Assembly: GCA_037042915.1 (NCBI GenBank)
Contig: CM073201.1
Location: 2,232,001-2,296,000, forward strand
DNA: 64,000 nt
Origin: Auricularia sp. M13
Lineage: Eukaryota > Basidiomycota > Agaricomycetes > Auriculariales > Auriculariaceae
Direction of reading: 5' to 3'
This document shows positions 22,581 through 33,500 of this stretch, piece after piece. Under the pieces are notes generated by a model. It ran no database searches and was not told where the DNA came from. It saw only the letters and a program-made list of their open reading frames with translations. The position numbers and the translations under genes were made by a program. Numbering within the stretch: position 1 is the first letter of the stretch; each line of letters opens with the position of its first letter.

Positions 22581-24366
22581 TTATGCAGTGCCATTAGTCT
22601 CGGACTCGGCGGGCTTGACGGCGAGGAGGACGCAGTGCTGGCCGCCGGCGGTGGCGAGCTCGACCTTGAAGCCCGAGTCGAGCGCGCGGTTCGCGATGCG
22701 CGTCGGCGTCGGCTGCGTCGTGACGTCGGGCCCAAGCCCGAGCTGTGAGTTCTCGCCCGAGCCCCAGCTGTACGCGTGCCCGGAACGCGACACGGCGAGG
22801 TTGTGGCGCGTGCCCGCCGAGATGTGCCGGATGGGGTTCGCGGGCTCCGCCGCCTGCTCGTCCTGCGCGGAGTAGGGCGGCAGCGCGGGGTTCGTGTCGC
22901 CCGCCGCGGGCGGCGGCGGGAAGCGGATGAGCGTCGGCGTCGGCACGACCTCCTCCACCGCGTCGAGCTTCGCGTCGGGGTCCGCCGCGAGCGCCTTGCT
23001 GCGCGCGGCTTTGCGCGTGGAGATGTCGAGCATGATCGGGTGGTCGGCTGCCAGGCCGCACTGGCCGTCGTCTGCGCGGCCGCAGCCCAGAACGCTGCCA
23101 TCCGAGAGGAGGAAGAGCGAGTGGTGCTCGCCGCCCGAGATCTGGACGACGCGGCGCCCGCGGCCGAGCTTGGCGGGGTTGAGCGCGGCGACCTCGGTGG
23201 GCTGCCAGATGATGCCCTCGTCGCCGCCGTCGGCGCTCTCGATACCCGTCTGGCGGCAGGTGTTGAGGCCCCAGGCGTAGACGACGCCCGTGGCGTCCTG
23301 GGCGAAGCTGTGGTACATCCCGGTGCCGATCAACACGATTTTGCGCAATGCAAGCCGCTCGGGGACGAGGGCGTTGAGCTTGCGGCGCTCAATGACGCGG
23401 CGGCCGAGCTGGGCCTGCTGACCGTTGCCCCAGACCCAGACATGGCCGGTGGTGGTCAGGGCCATAACGTGGTCGGCGCCACAGGCGACAGAGACGAACT
23501 GGTACTTCTCGAGCGTGGGGATAGGGATGGGCTCGAACTGGGTCTTGCTGGCGCGCTCGTCGCTGCGGAAGCCGAGCAGACCGTCGGACGAGCGGAAAGA
23601 GCCCCAGGCGCGCAGGTCGCCCATCTCGCCGAGGGCAACGCTGATGCTGTCGCCGGCGACGACCTGTACTGCGCGGAAGCCGATCTTCTCGAGCGACTGG
23701 ACGACCATGGGCTGGGTTTCGAGAACTTCCTGCTCGATCACGGCGCCTTCCTTCTCTGGGTCGGGCACGTCGACTGTCGGGCGGCCGAGCGCGGCGTTGT
23801 CGTTGATGCCCCAGGACCAGACCTTGCCGGCCTCGTCGACGACCAGGGTGTGCATGCCGCCCGCCCAGGCCGTCTCGACGCCGGCGCCCTCTCCGCCGAG
23901 GATGCCCTTCTCGACGGCGTCCTCGAACCAGGGGTGTATGCGCGGCCGCGTGATCTCGTCCAGTTTTTCGCTGAGATAACGGAGTGGCACATGAGACAAG
24001 ACAGCGCAGAAGACGGCGGTGCACTTACGTCCCGAGTCCACACTGGCCCATGTCCCCCGCGCCAAAGATGAGCAGCCTGCGCGAGGGGCGCGGGTGGGAC
24101 GCCGGGGCGGGGATGGCGTTGAGCGGGGCGCGGGCGACGATGGAGAGCGCAGAACGCGACTTTTTGAGCGCGTTCTCGGGCGGCGCGAGGCTCTGGGCGC
24201 GCTTGCCACGCTTGGGGGCCGGCTTGTCGTTCTCGGAGTCGGACGCGTCGGCGGCCTTGCGCTTCTTGCCAGCGGCCGCGGCCGTCTTGGACGACGGCGG
24301 CGGGACGGACTTGTTGCGCGTCGACGTCCGGTTCTGCGCCGTCAGCGTCGTCGTTCGGGACGGCAT
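22581..24366 (-). CDS. RCC1, Ran guanine nucleotide exchange factor
   Basis: Chromatin-bound Ran GEF, homologue of yeast SRM1 and fission-yeast pim1. Two exons (24366-24029 and 23970-22581 on the minus strand) give 575 residues. The N-terminus is basic with a likely nuclear localisation and chromatin-binding region (AAGKKRKAAD, APKRGKRAQ). The beta-propeller follows with repeated RCC1 blades: FGAGDMGQCGLG, VWSWGINDNAALGR, RAWGSFRSSDGLLG, VWVWGNGQQAQLGR, VYAWGLNTCRQTG, VLGCGRADDGQCG and AYSWGSGENSQLGLG. Conserved GGEHHS and GTRHNLAV turns also occur. Codon use is extremely GC-rich, which makes long spurious open frames on the opposite strand. Confidence 0.95.
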
Positions 24367-24453
24367 GGGAACGAGGGTCAGGGTGAGGGAAAGGGAAAGG
24401 GAAAGAGAGAGAGCAAAGGAGATTGCCGATCCTCTTCCTCGAACCCAACCGCC
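24367..24453. promoter_or_regulatory. 87-bp bidirectional promoter, RCC1 and 3-hydroxyacyl-CoA dehydratase
   Basis: The divergent start codons are separated by only 87 bp. The plus strand here is an almost pure purine tract with GGGAAA units and GAGAGAGAG, then a pyrimidine-rich stretch before the dehydratase ATG. There is no TATA box. The strand asymmetry suggests a nucleosome-excluding polypurine element. Confidence 0.6.
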
Positions 24454-25474
24454 ATGTCGACCCGACGCTCAAAACAGGCCGCCGTCGCAGAGCCCCCCGC
24501 AGTCCCGGAAAAGGCGATTGTTGCCTTTCCGCCGCCGCTGACCGCGCCGATCAAGAAAGGCATGCACCGTTCAATTAATATTCAGATAGTATACAGCGCG
24601 TGCTGATGTTGCTGGACCGACTCAGGCAACTCGCAGATAGTCGCATGGTATCTCGTCGCATATAACGTGCTTTCCGCGCTCGCATGGGGCTACATCCTCG
24701 TCGCCACCAGCGCCCATCTTCTCGGCCTGACACAGACGGCCAAGGTCGTCACGCCAACGCAGACGGCGACGACCTCTTTTCGCGCCTGCTCGCCAAGGTG
24801 CCGCTCCTGCGCCCCGCCGCGCCCGTTCACGCCCAGATTCAGTCGCGCGTGCCTCCGTACCTGCTGCCGCTGCTCAACCGGGCCAAGACCACGTTCATCG
24901 CAGTCGGGCCCCAGACGACCATCGTCCAAGTCCTTCGCGCTGCTCGAGCTGCTGCACGCCTACCTCGGCTGGGTGCGCTCGCCGCTCCAGACGACCGCGA
25001 TGCAGGTCTCCAGCCGCCTCACCCTCGTCTGGTACATCACAGAGCACTTCGAGTCTGCCCGCGCCTCGCCGTTCTACGCCAGCATGGTCCTCAGCTGGGC
25101 CGTCACTGAGGTCGTGCGCTACTCCTATTACGCCACGGGCCTCCTGCAAGTCACGCCCCCATGGCTCACGTGGCTGCGCTACTCGGCGTTCTACGTACTC
25201 TATCCCACCGGTGCCGGCTCTGAGGCGTTCACCATGTTCGCCACGCTCCCGCCAGTACCATCCAAAATTCCTATCCTCAGCAGGTTCCAGCAATGGAGTC
25301 CCAGTGACTACTTCCGCTCTGTCCTCTTCATGATCTGGTGGCCAGGTACGTCGACTTGATTTTGCTTCCACCTCTCACCGACCGACAACCACAGCGCTCT
25401 ACGTCTTGTACACCTACATGATCCACCAACGGCGCAAGGTCCTCGGCTCGTCGCACAAGCTCAAGGCCGCGTGA
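24454..25474 (+). CDS. very-long-chain 3-hydroxyacyl-CoA dehydratase (PHS1/HACD)
   Basis: ER membrane enzyme of the fatty-acid elongation cycle. Exons 24454-24568, 24626-25345 and 25395-25474 give about 304 residues. Features are VAWYLVAYNVLSALAWGYIL (first helix), FALLELLHAYLGWVRS, SSRLTLVWYITEHF, SWAVTEVVRYSYYA (the Tyr/Glu pair of the active site), LRYSAFYVLYPTGAGSE and a basic C-terminal HQRRKVLGSSHKLKAA, consistent with ER retention. Two single-base shifts lie inside exon 2: one base appears missing at 24745-24765 and one extra A at 24928-24929 (VQ|SFALLE). They cancel overall, so the family frame is kept only when both are allowed. Consensus error is the likely cause. Confidence 0.88.
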
Positions 25475-25725
25475 TCGCTGAACGGGAAGCAAAAAACTTG
25501 TTTTCTTTTCTCTTGACGTAGTCATGTTGATGTTGACGATCTCACTCTGCTCCTGACGGCCATAATCTAGACCCTGAGGGATATCCGATGTTGTACTCAC
25601 GATTCTCTGAATTTCATTTGGTCTGCGGTCTCGTATCTCATTTAGGTGCTACAAGTTCCATGCTCAATCTTGCAACCGAAGCTTGTCTGAATGTGTGCAA
25701 TAAGAGTACAGTGGATAATAAACCT

Positions 25726-26885
25726 TTACTTCTTGAGCTTCTCGACGAGTTCTGGAACGACTTCAAACAAATCTGCGACGAGGCCGACGTCCGCAACCTG
25801 GAATATGGGCGCATCCGGGTCCTACACAGGAATGAGCTTTGTGAGCGCAGAATTCAATGCACGACGGACCTTGTTGATTGCGACAATGAGCTTCGAGTCC
25901 TTCATGCCGGCAAGGTGCTGGATGGCACCTGAAATGCCAAGTGCCATGTAGAGCTCGGGCGCGACGACTTTGCCCGTCTGACCGACCTACAGAAACCACA
26001 ATGCATGAAGTGCAGACCACACCGTTATAACGCGACGACGATGCGTACCTGGAGCGAGTTGTCTGCATACCCAGCATCGACGGCCGCCCGGGAAGCGCCA
26101 ATGGCGGCACCCAGCACATCGGCGAGCGGCTCGAGCGTCTTCTTGAACGTCTCCGCGTCCTTGAGCGCGCGGCCACCCGAAACAACGCGGCTGGCGACGC
26201 CGAGCTCGGGGCGGTCTGACTTGGTGATGGTCGTCTTGATGTGCTCGGTCGGGATGTCGGGCACGTCGACGGGGTCGACCGCCTTGGCCTCCGCCGCGCC
26301 GTCGCCGCCGTCCGCCGCGTCGAACGCCGTGGTGCGGACGGTGAATATCTTGAGCGGGACCTTGTCGCCTGCGCGCACGGTCGCAATGGCGTTGCCCGCG
26401 TAGATGGGGCGCGTGAACGTCGTCGCGCCCGCGCCGGCGTCGTGCGACACGCTCGTCACGTCCGACACCGCCGGCACGTCCAGCAGCGCCGCGGCGCGCG
26501 GCAGGATGGACTTGGCCGACGTCGAGTGCGCCGCGACGACGTGCGTGTACTCGCCGCCCTGCAGGAGGTGCTTCAGCAGCGGCGCGACCGCCTCGGGCAG
26601 CGCCGCCTTGTACAGCGGCGACGCCGCGTGCAGCACGGTCGACAGCTCGCCCAGCTTGCGCGCGCGCTCGACGACGGGCTCGACCTCGCCCGGCGCGCCG
26701 ACGACGAGGCCCGTGACGGGCCCGCCGAGCTGCTTTGCGGCCGTCAGCGCCGAGAGCGAGCCGGACTCGATGGTGCCGCCGCGGTGCTCGATGAAGAGCA
26801 GCGCGTGCGGCGACGGCGCGCTGGCGTAGAAGCGGGCATGGGCTAGCCGCCCTCGTCGAAGACACCGGGACGTTGCTGCAAGCAT
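25726..26885 (-). CDS. electron transfer flavoprotein alpha subunit, mitochondrial
   Basis: FAD-binding subunit that passes electrons from acyl-CoA dehydrogenases to the ETF-ubiquinone oxidoreductase. Three exons (26885-26049, 25986-25870, 25821-25726) splice in frame to 349 residues. The N-terminus [20 protein letters not shown] is a typical basic matrix-targeting peptide. The FAD-binding C-terminal domain shows [68 protein letters not shown] and [17 protein letters not shown]. The AT-rich 3' flank faces the dehydratase gene, 251 bp away, in convergent orientation. Confidence 0.95.
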
Positions 26886-27584
26886 CGGACAACTATGACG
26901 GCCGTCGGAGCTCGGGAACGCGTATCCGACTCTCTCTCTCTCATGCCACATGCCTGGTTTATGTCTCAGCAACGCCTCAAGCAACGAGCTGCCTTGTCAG
27001 ATGCTCCCATGTTCTGTTTGCTCTGTGCTTCAGTTCCAAGACCCCGCGTTCAGCTGCAAGCCTCGTGTCGAATGCATTGCTGGATCGACCCTGCTACGGA
27101 CAGTTCAACGGCGTCTGTACATAGGCTAATCGCTGCTGCACCGACAGCGCTTCTCTAGATAGCCCACCACGCTGGCGGGCCCTCAAGAGGGGCATTACGG
27201 TTGCTCTTGGCTTCTTTGACGGTTGCTTGAACTTCTGCTCGCGTGCTGGAATTGAACCCATACGGTATACCGAGCCTCCGAGGGAGTTCATATCATTTGA
27301 CTGCTGGCCTGCTTGCGCACACACTGGCCTGGTTCGATAGGCATATGTCAAGAGTCTATTACAGTCTATCCTATCGCCTTGCGCAGTCGTCTGCAGCAGC
27401 CGTTCTTATCGAGCTCCTGGCTCAGTCGACCGCCCTGGACGTCTCGAAGGATCGGGTCAACAGCCGCTGCCTCATGTTGTTGACTCAGGCCCTTGTTTGG
27501 CGGCGCAATGCCCGCTACATATAGGTCCCACTTCTGCCCCGCTGGACGCGTCAGAGAGCCCGCGTTCTCTTTGCCTCTGCCCCA
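26886..27584. other. divergent intergenic region, ETF alpha and helicase
   Basis: About 700 bp between two divergent starts. A CT run sits at 26931-26942. On the minus strand GGTTCAATTCC near 27248-27258 matches a Pol III B-box consensus, but I find no tRNA fold or A box at the right distance. No gene is supported. Confidence 0.45.
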
Positions 27585-30500
27585 ATGAGTTCTCGTCCTT
27601 GCAATTTCTACAACAAACCAGGCGGATGCCGTCTTGGCGACTCCTGCCGCTACTCTCACGACGGCCCCGGGCCCGGAGCAGGTAGGGTTCGGCCTCGAAT
27701 AGTAGAGGTCGAGGTCGCGGTAACTGGAGGTCGAACCCGATTACGAGCGCGGCCCCGCGTGGAGGCGCTCCGTGGGGAGCGTGCCACACGTTCTGGAATA
27801 CGGGAAAATGTCCTTTCGAGTTCAATTGCAAGTACAACCACGTCTCGTCGCCGTCAACTCGTCAGCCTCCGCCTCCACCTCCGCCCTCACCCCAATCCCA
27901 CTTCCCGCCGCTGCAATTACTCTGGCGCGCGGCGTCGGCAGCGACTTTGTCAACCAACCGCAGCGCGAGTTCACGCCCGCCGAAGTCCAGCAGCACATCC
28001 GGCGCTACCTCACCCCGACGTTTTCGTTCGAGGGCTCCTCCGCCCAGATATACAGCTTCTTAAACCTGCTCACCAGCGCCAAAGCGAGCAGCACCGACTG
28101 GGTGTGTTGTCACGTTACTCGCTGTGACTCGCAGCTCATAGCATCGCGCAGACCCTCGAAGACGGACAGGCACGCACACTGTCTGCGCGAAATTTGTTTT
28201 AGCTGACTGCTAATCACGCAGCTTCTGCTCAACACCATTGCTTCGGTAGGTCGTTAAAACGTTTTGGATGGCATACATGTTATCTCAATCTACTTAGGAC
28301 GAAGGCATCGGACTAAGACGTCTCAGCGAGATCTTCGTTTATGGCGAGAAGGAGGGTTATGAAGTTTCTACAAACGCCGGAAGTGCGCTGGGGAAGCTAT
28401 CTTTCCAACGAGGTTATGTCAAGCTTTTCACAGTACGTGGATTCCGCCAGTTATTGCTACCTTGAGTGGTTCTTATTTTTTTTTTTTTTTTTTTTTTTTT
28501 TCCAAGTACTATTCCAGCGATTTCGTCCTGAAGTCTACATTGGACCATCGTGTCAAGTGCGTTTCGTACAAGTGTGCGCTGCATACTCTATAATTGACTT
28601 GCTTCGCAGCGCTTTGTACTCCGTCTTGCACAATAACTCAGTCGCGGTTCTGAAGACTGTGCGGCATTGCATGGAGGAAGTGATGCGGCGCAATACGTTC
28701 GATGAGCCCGCGTCGATCAGGAACACGACTTCTGGCACAACCGTTTTTTACAGTCTCATTATGACGATGCTTGAGTGAGCCGCGCGCGCGCATCTACAAG
28801 CACGCAACAGCCCGCTGACGAACTTATCACCAGGTACCTGACGCGCTACAAACATGCGGTAACCGAGAAGCCAGAGGTCACAGCCTTCGTCCAGTTGCTT
28901 GGAGGTTGGGCGCGCGACTGGATGGAGCGCGTCCTTCGTACGCCGCCAACGTTCACCGACAGCGCGACGTCGATGCCCAAGGACGCTCTGTCATTCCTCC
29001 TGCGCGACTTGGGCGACCAACTCGAGAAACTGCTGCAGATAGTGAACCGCGCGACGCGCCGCCCGGAGCAACCCGCCGCTGCGCTCGTCCCCCGCCACGC
29101 GCTGCCGAACGCGGGCGTGCTCGCCTTCCTGCGCGCACACTACGTCGGTCCGGGCACGGAGCGTCCGGAGGGTCCACGGCACGACAACGATTTTGTGGAC
29201 ATCGCGAAGATTCGTATCGCCCCCACGCACGACGAGCTCGTGTGCAAGCTGCAACCGTTTCTCCCCGCCAACATCCCCGGCGCACCGCACCCACACCCCA
29301 GCGACAGCATGGAGCGCGTCCTCGATATACAGTTCCGCCTTCTTCGCGAGGAGTTGACGTGAGTTATCCGTCCGAAGTGGTGTGCTCGTGCTCGTGCTGA
29401 AAGTCGCTTTCGAGTGCTCCTATGCGCGAAGCCGTGCAGCACGTGCTGGATGACCTGCATCAAGAAAGGCGTCCGAAGGCGCCGAAGGCTCTCAGGCCTC
29501 AACTGCACCAGATCCTCGACAATAAGGGTGGCCGCTACCGGTCCGATAACGTCATGTTCAGCGTATACACCGACGCCACCTTCGTCGACATCACGGCGGG
29601 CCGACGCGGACTCGCAGCGGGCATCCGCTTCGCTACGCCGCCTGGCGCTGCGCGGTCTGGTAGCGCCCGCGCGCGGCAGAATTTCTGGAAGACGAATTCC
29701 GGCAAGCGGCTCATGCAGGGTGGCCTCGTCGCCCTGGTGTGGAAGTCGCGCGCGCACACGACCGTGCACCTGGGCCTGATCAGCAGCTCGCAAGACGACA
29801 TTGCTGCGTCGGTGCAGAACAATCAGGACACCGTCATGGTGCGCGTCGCGTTCTTCGACTCGGCTACCGACATGCGCGTCCTCGAGGAGCTGCACGGCGG
29901 CGTAGAGGGCGGTACGAAGCTTCTTCTTGAAACCCCGGTCATGTACGAGTCTATTCGACCATTCCTCGAGGCGCTGTGCAGGGAGCCAGCCACGATACCC
30001 TTCGCCCGCTACCTGGTTCATCATGCGGACGGGCAACTGCCAAATATCCAGCCGCCGGCCTACGCTACGCGTCCTGGCTTTACGTTTGATCTTACGACGC
30101 TTCTGAAGCCTCCGGTTGAAGAGGGCGCAAAGCTCGAGAAGCTGCTCATGGACGCTTCCGACCCCACCTCGATCCAGATAGCTCGGGAGAGGATGCGCGA
30201 GGAGAGTATTTTGGACCCCAGCCAGAGCACAGCGCTTGTGGACTGTCTCGTGCGCGAGATTGCTATGGTGCAAGGCCCTCCCGGGACCGGAAAGTGCGTC
30301 TGGGATTGATTCGCGCCTGGATAGCACTAACCAAACTTTCAGGAGTTTCATCGGTGTTCAGCTCCTGCGCGTACTCCTGCAAAGTTCAGGCACATCGCCT
30401 ATCCTCTTGATAGCATTCACCAACCACGCGTTGGATCATTTGCTTGAAGCCGTGCTCGACGCCAACATCACCAGCAGCATTGTGCGACTTGGCTCGCGCG

Positions 30501-33500
30501 CCCGAGCCAGTCCGAAAGTTGCAGACTACTCCTTGGACAACCTGGAGCTCGTCGACGATGAATCACGGTTTGGGAGGTCAACACGCGAGGAATGGCGCAA
30601 CTTCAAGGATACGCAGAAGAAGATAGAAGCTCTCGCTAGCAAGATTACACATCGGGAGGTTACTGCCCAGGAGTTGGACCGACACTTGTCCGCGGCTTGG
30701 CCGGAACACCACGTCTCCCTACAATCTCCCCCCGCGTGGATTCAGTTCCTCTTCGACGCAAGTAGGGAGGATGTCGACGAAGGCTGGCGCACTGCTGGTC
30801 GACAAGCCGAGCCTGTACCCAATGACCTCTTCTCTTTTTGGGAGATGTGCGGCGATCTTAGGATCTTGATCAAGAGCGAGACCGACAGCAAGCGGCAACT
30901 CGAAACGAGCGCCAACCATCACTCTCAATTCCAGCCCCAACCTCAGCGTCAGCCACGTGTTGCCAATCGTTTTGCGTCCCTCGCTCAAGAGCGCGACTCT
31001 GATGACGAAGGCTCAGGCTGGACCACCGCCAGTGAAGATCAAAGTAGCGACATTGAGGATTCATGGCTACATCTTCCCCGCCCCTCCTCCTCGCGAAAGT
31101 GACGAAGACAGCTCTCCGAGCAATTCACGGCCATCATCACCCGTGGCTTCATCAGCGCCGGTCGTAGAGGCGAAGAGCGACGTTGAGTCGTTTTTGAGCG
31201 ATTCGGAATGGAGGTTCCCACTATTCCTTCGACCGATAGAGCCCTGGAAGAGCTCCAGCAGCTCCACGGCGACATATGGTCGCTTTCAGAGGTGGAGAGG
31301 GGACGTCTCGCGTCATTCTGGAGGCAGGACGCTCGAGAAATCTTCTACGAAACCAATATACGGCAATTCGACACTCTCAGGAAGCAGCTGGCTGAACTGC
31401 AGCAAAGACACGAGGCACTCAACGCTCAGGTACCGAAAGAACTTCTCGCTGAAACGTGATTTGAATGGTTTGCTATCTAGGCCCGACTCCGACTCTTGCA
31501 GAATAAGCATATCATTGGGTGTACCACAACCGGTGCCGCTAAGCTTGCAGCTTTATTGAAGGTGAGGTCAATGTCATTGTCGTTCGAGTTTGAAATGATT
31601 GAGTGATCGAATTAGGGTCTTGCGCCGAAGGTCGTCATGGTCGAAGAAGCCGGGCAAGTGCTGGAAGCTCATGGTTCGTCCTTCGTTCATCACGCCTTTT
31701 CAACCATTACGACTGACACAAATCAGTTCTGGGCAGGTGAGCTGTTGGCCATATCCCATATGTATGCTCTGGTGTTCTAACCTCCCCTCCTCAGTCTTGT
31801 TCCAAGTGTACAACATCTCATTTGTATCGGCGACCCCATGCAGCTACGCCCGACGCTGAACAATTATTGTATGTGGTTTATATCCGTTTCGCCGGAGCTC
31901 ACATTCTTCAGCGTTATCTGTTGACAGTCGTCGTGGCGCCGAGTTGTACAAGTTTGATCGTAGTCTCATGGAACGTCTCTCGCAAGCTGGGCTGCCCATG
32001 TCGAGATTAAACGTGCAGAGGCGGATGCGACCCGCTATTGCGGACCTGATACGGCGAGTAATGACCATTACCGATTTCCCTTGTTCTGATTTGTACCAGG
32101 GTACCTATTCTCTACCCTGACCTCGAGGATCACCCCGTGTGCTAGAGTACCCCGATGTGCAAGGTATCGCTAAGAACGTCTTTTTCATGACACACGAACA
32201 CAAGGAGCAAGGCGGAGGCGAAGAGTCCGTCTCAAAACACAATACCTTTGAGGTATGTGCGGTAAGGATTACTAGGAGTATCAGTCTGAGTTCTCGGGCA
32301 GGTTGATATGATCGTGGATATCGTCACATATCTCGTCCGCCAGATCCCACGCTACGCGGAAACCGGCTCTGTCGTTGTTCTCTGCGCATACCTCGGTCAA
32401 TTAGTTCGTCTCCGGGAGGCTTTCAACGGTCTCTTCACTGTTGTTATCGACGAACGCGATCAAGCCCTGTTGGCAAATCAGGGCGAGGACGACAAGTCGG
32501 ACGAGGATATTCTCAATCAACCATCAGTCGAACGAGTTCAGATGTCCCAGCGAGTAAGCTCCAGTTTAAAACCATCGTGATGTTGAAATCTGCTGAACTA
32601 GTCCTCAGATTCTTTTGAGGACCGTAGACAACTTTCAGGGCGAGGAGGCGGATGTGATCATCTTGTCCCTCGTTCGAAATGCGGGAGAGCTCGCCGACGA
32701 CTCACGAACCACAATCGGTTTTCTTAAGGCTAGTGCTACGAATGTCCACCAACAGTCTATGCTTAATCTGTTTGCAGTCCATCAACCGAACCAACGTTGC
32801 TCTGTCACGCGCTCGCCATGGATTGTACATCTTGGGAAATTCTGCAAATCTGTCTTCGCACAGCCCTCTATGGGCGACCGTCGTCAACAAACTTGAGGAA
32901 AGCGACGCTCTTGGTCCAGCACTTCCAATCTTCTGTGCGCGACATCCTGACATAGGCCCTCGCTATGCAAGCAAACCAGGCGACATCCCGCGTTTGGCTC
33001 CCGATGGTGGCTGCCTCTTTCCTTGCGGAGAGAGACTTGGATGTGGCCATGCGTGCCCTCACAAATGTCACCCCGACGGCCATGCGGCGGTGGTGTGCGG
33101 TCAACGTTGCTTCAAGCTTTGTGCGCGACAGCATCCGTGCAACAAGCTCTGCTCGGGTACGTATTCAGCCCAGATTCCGGCATTGACGTTGAATTTTGCG
33201 CAGATGCGTGTGGAGATTGTCGCTTTCCTGTCAGAGATGTTGAGCTTCCTTGTGGTCACATCGCCGACACAGTTCCTTGGTAAGCGATAAATACTCACTC
33301 TGATGCGCGACTCACATAGTCCTTCAACAGCTTCCAATTGGACGATCTCTCTCAACAAATTTGCCGTGCTTTGGTCCTGAAGCAACTCCCGAATTGCGAA
33401 CACAGCGCAACGATGACCTGCTCTGCGGATCCTGCACAATGGGTTTGCAACGAAGCGTGCGGTATGGTCGTCGGGACCTGTTCGCACGACTGCAAATATC

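Noticed and set aside
22776-24071. 431-codon plus-strand open frame opposite RCC1
   Set aside because: It is a shadow of very GC-rich RCC1 codons, with composition typical of an antisense frame and no domain.
26241-26846. 201-codon plus-strand Arg-rich frame opposite ETF alpha
   Set aside because: Antisense shadow of a clearly conserved gene.
27248-27258. Minus-strand GGTTCAATTCC, a perfect Pol III B-box match, as a tRNA or SINE
   Set aside because: The T-stem does not pair, and there is no A box or acceptor stem at the required distance.
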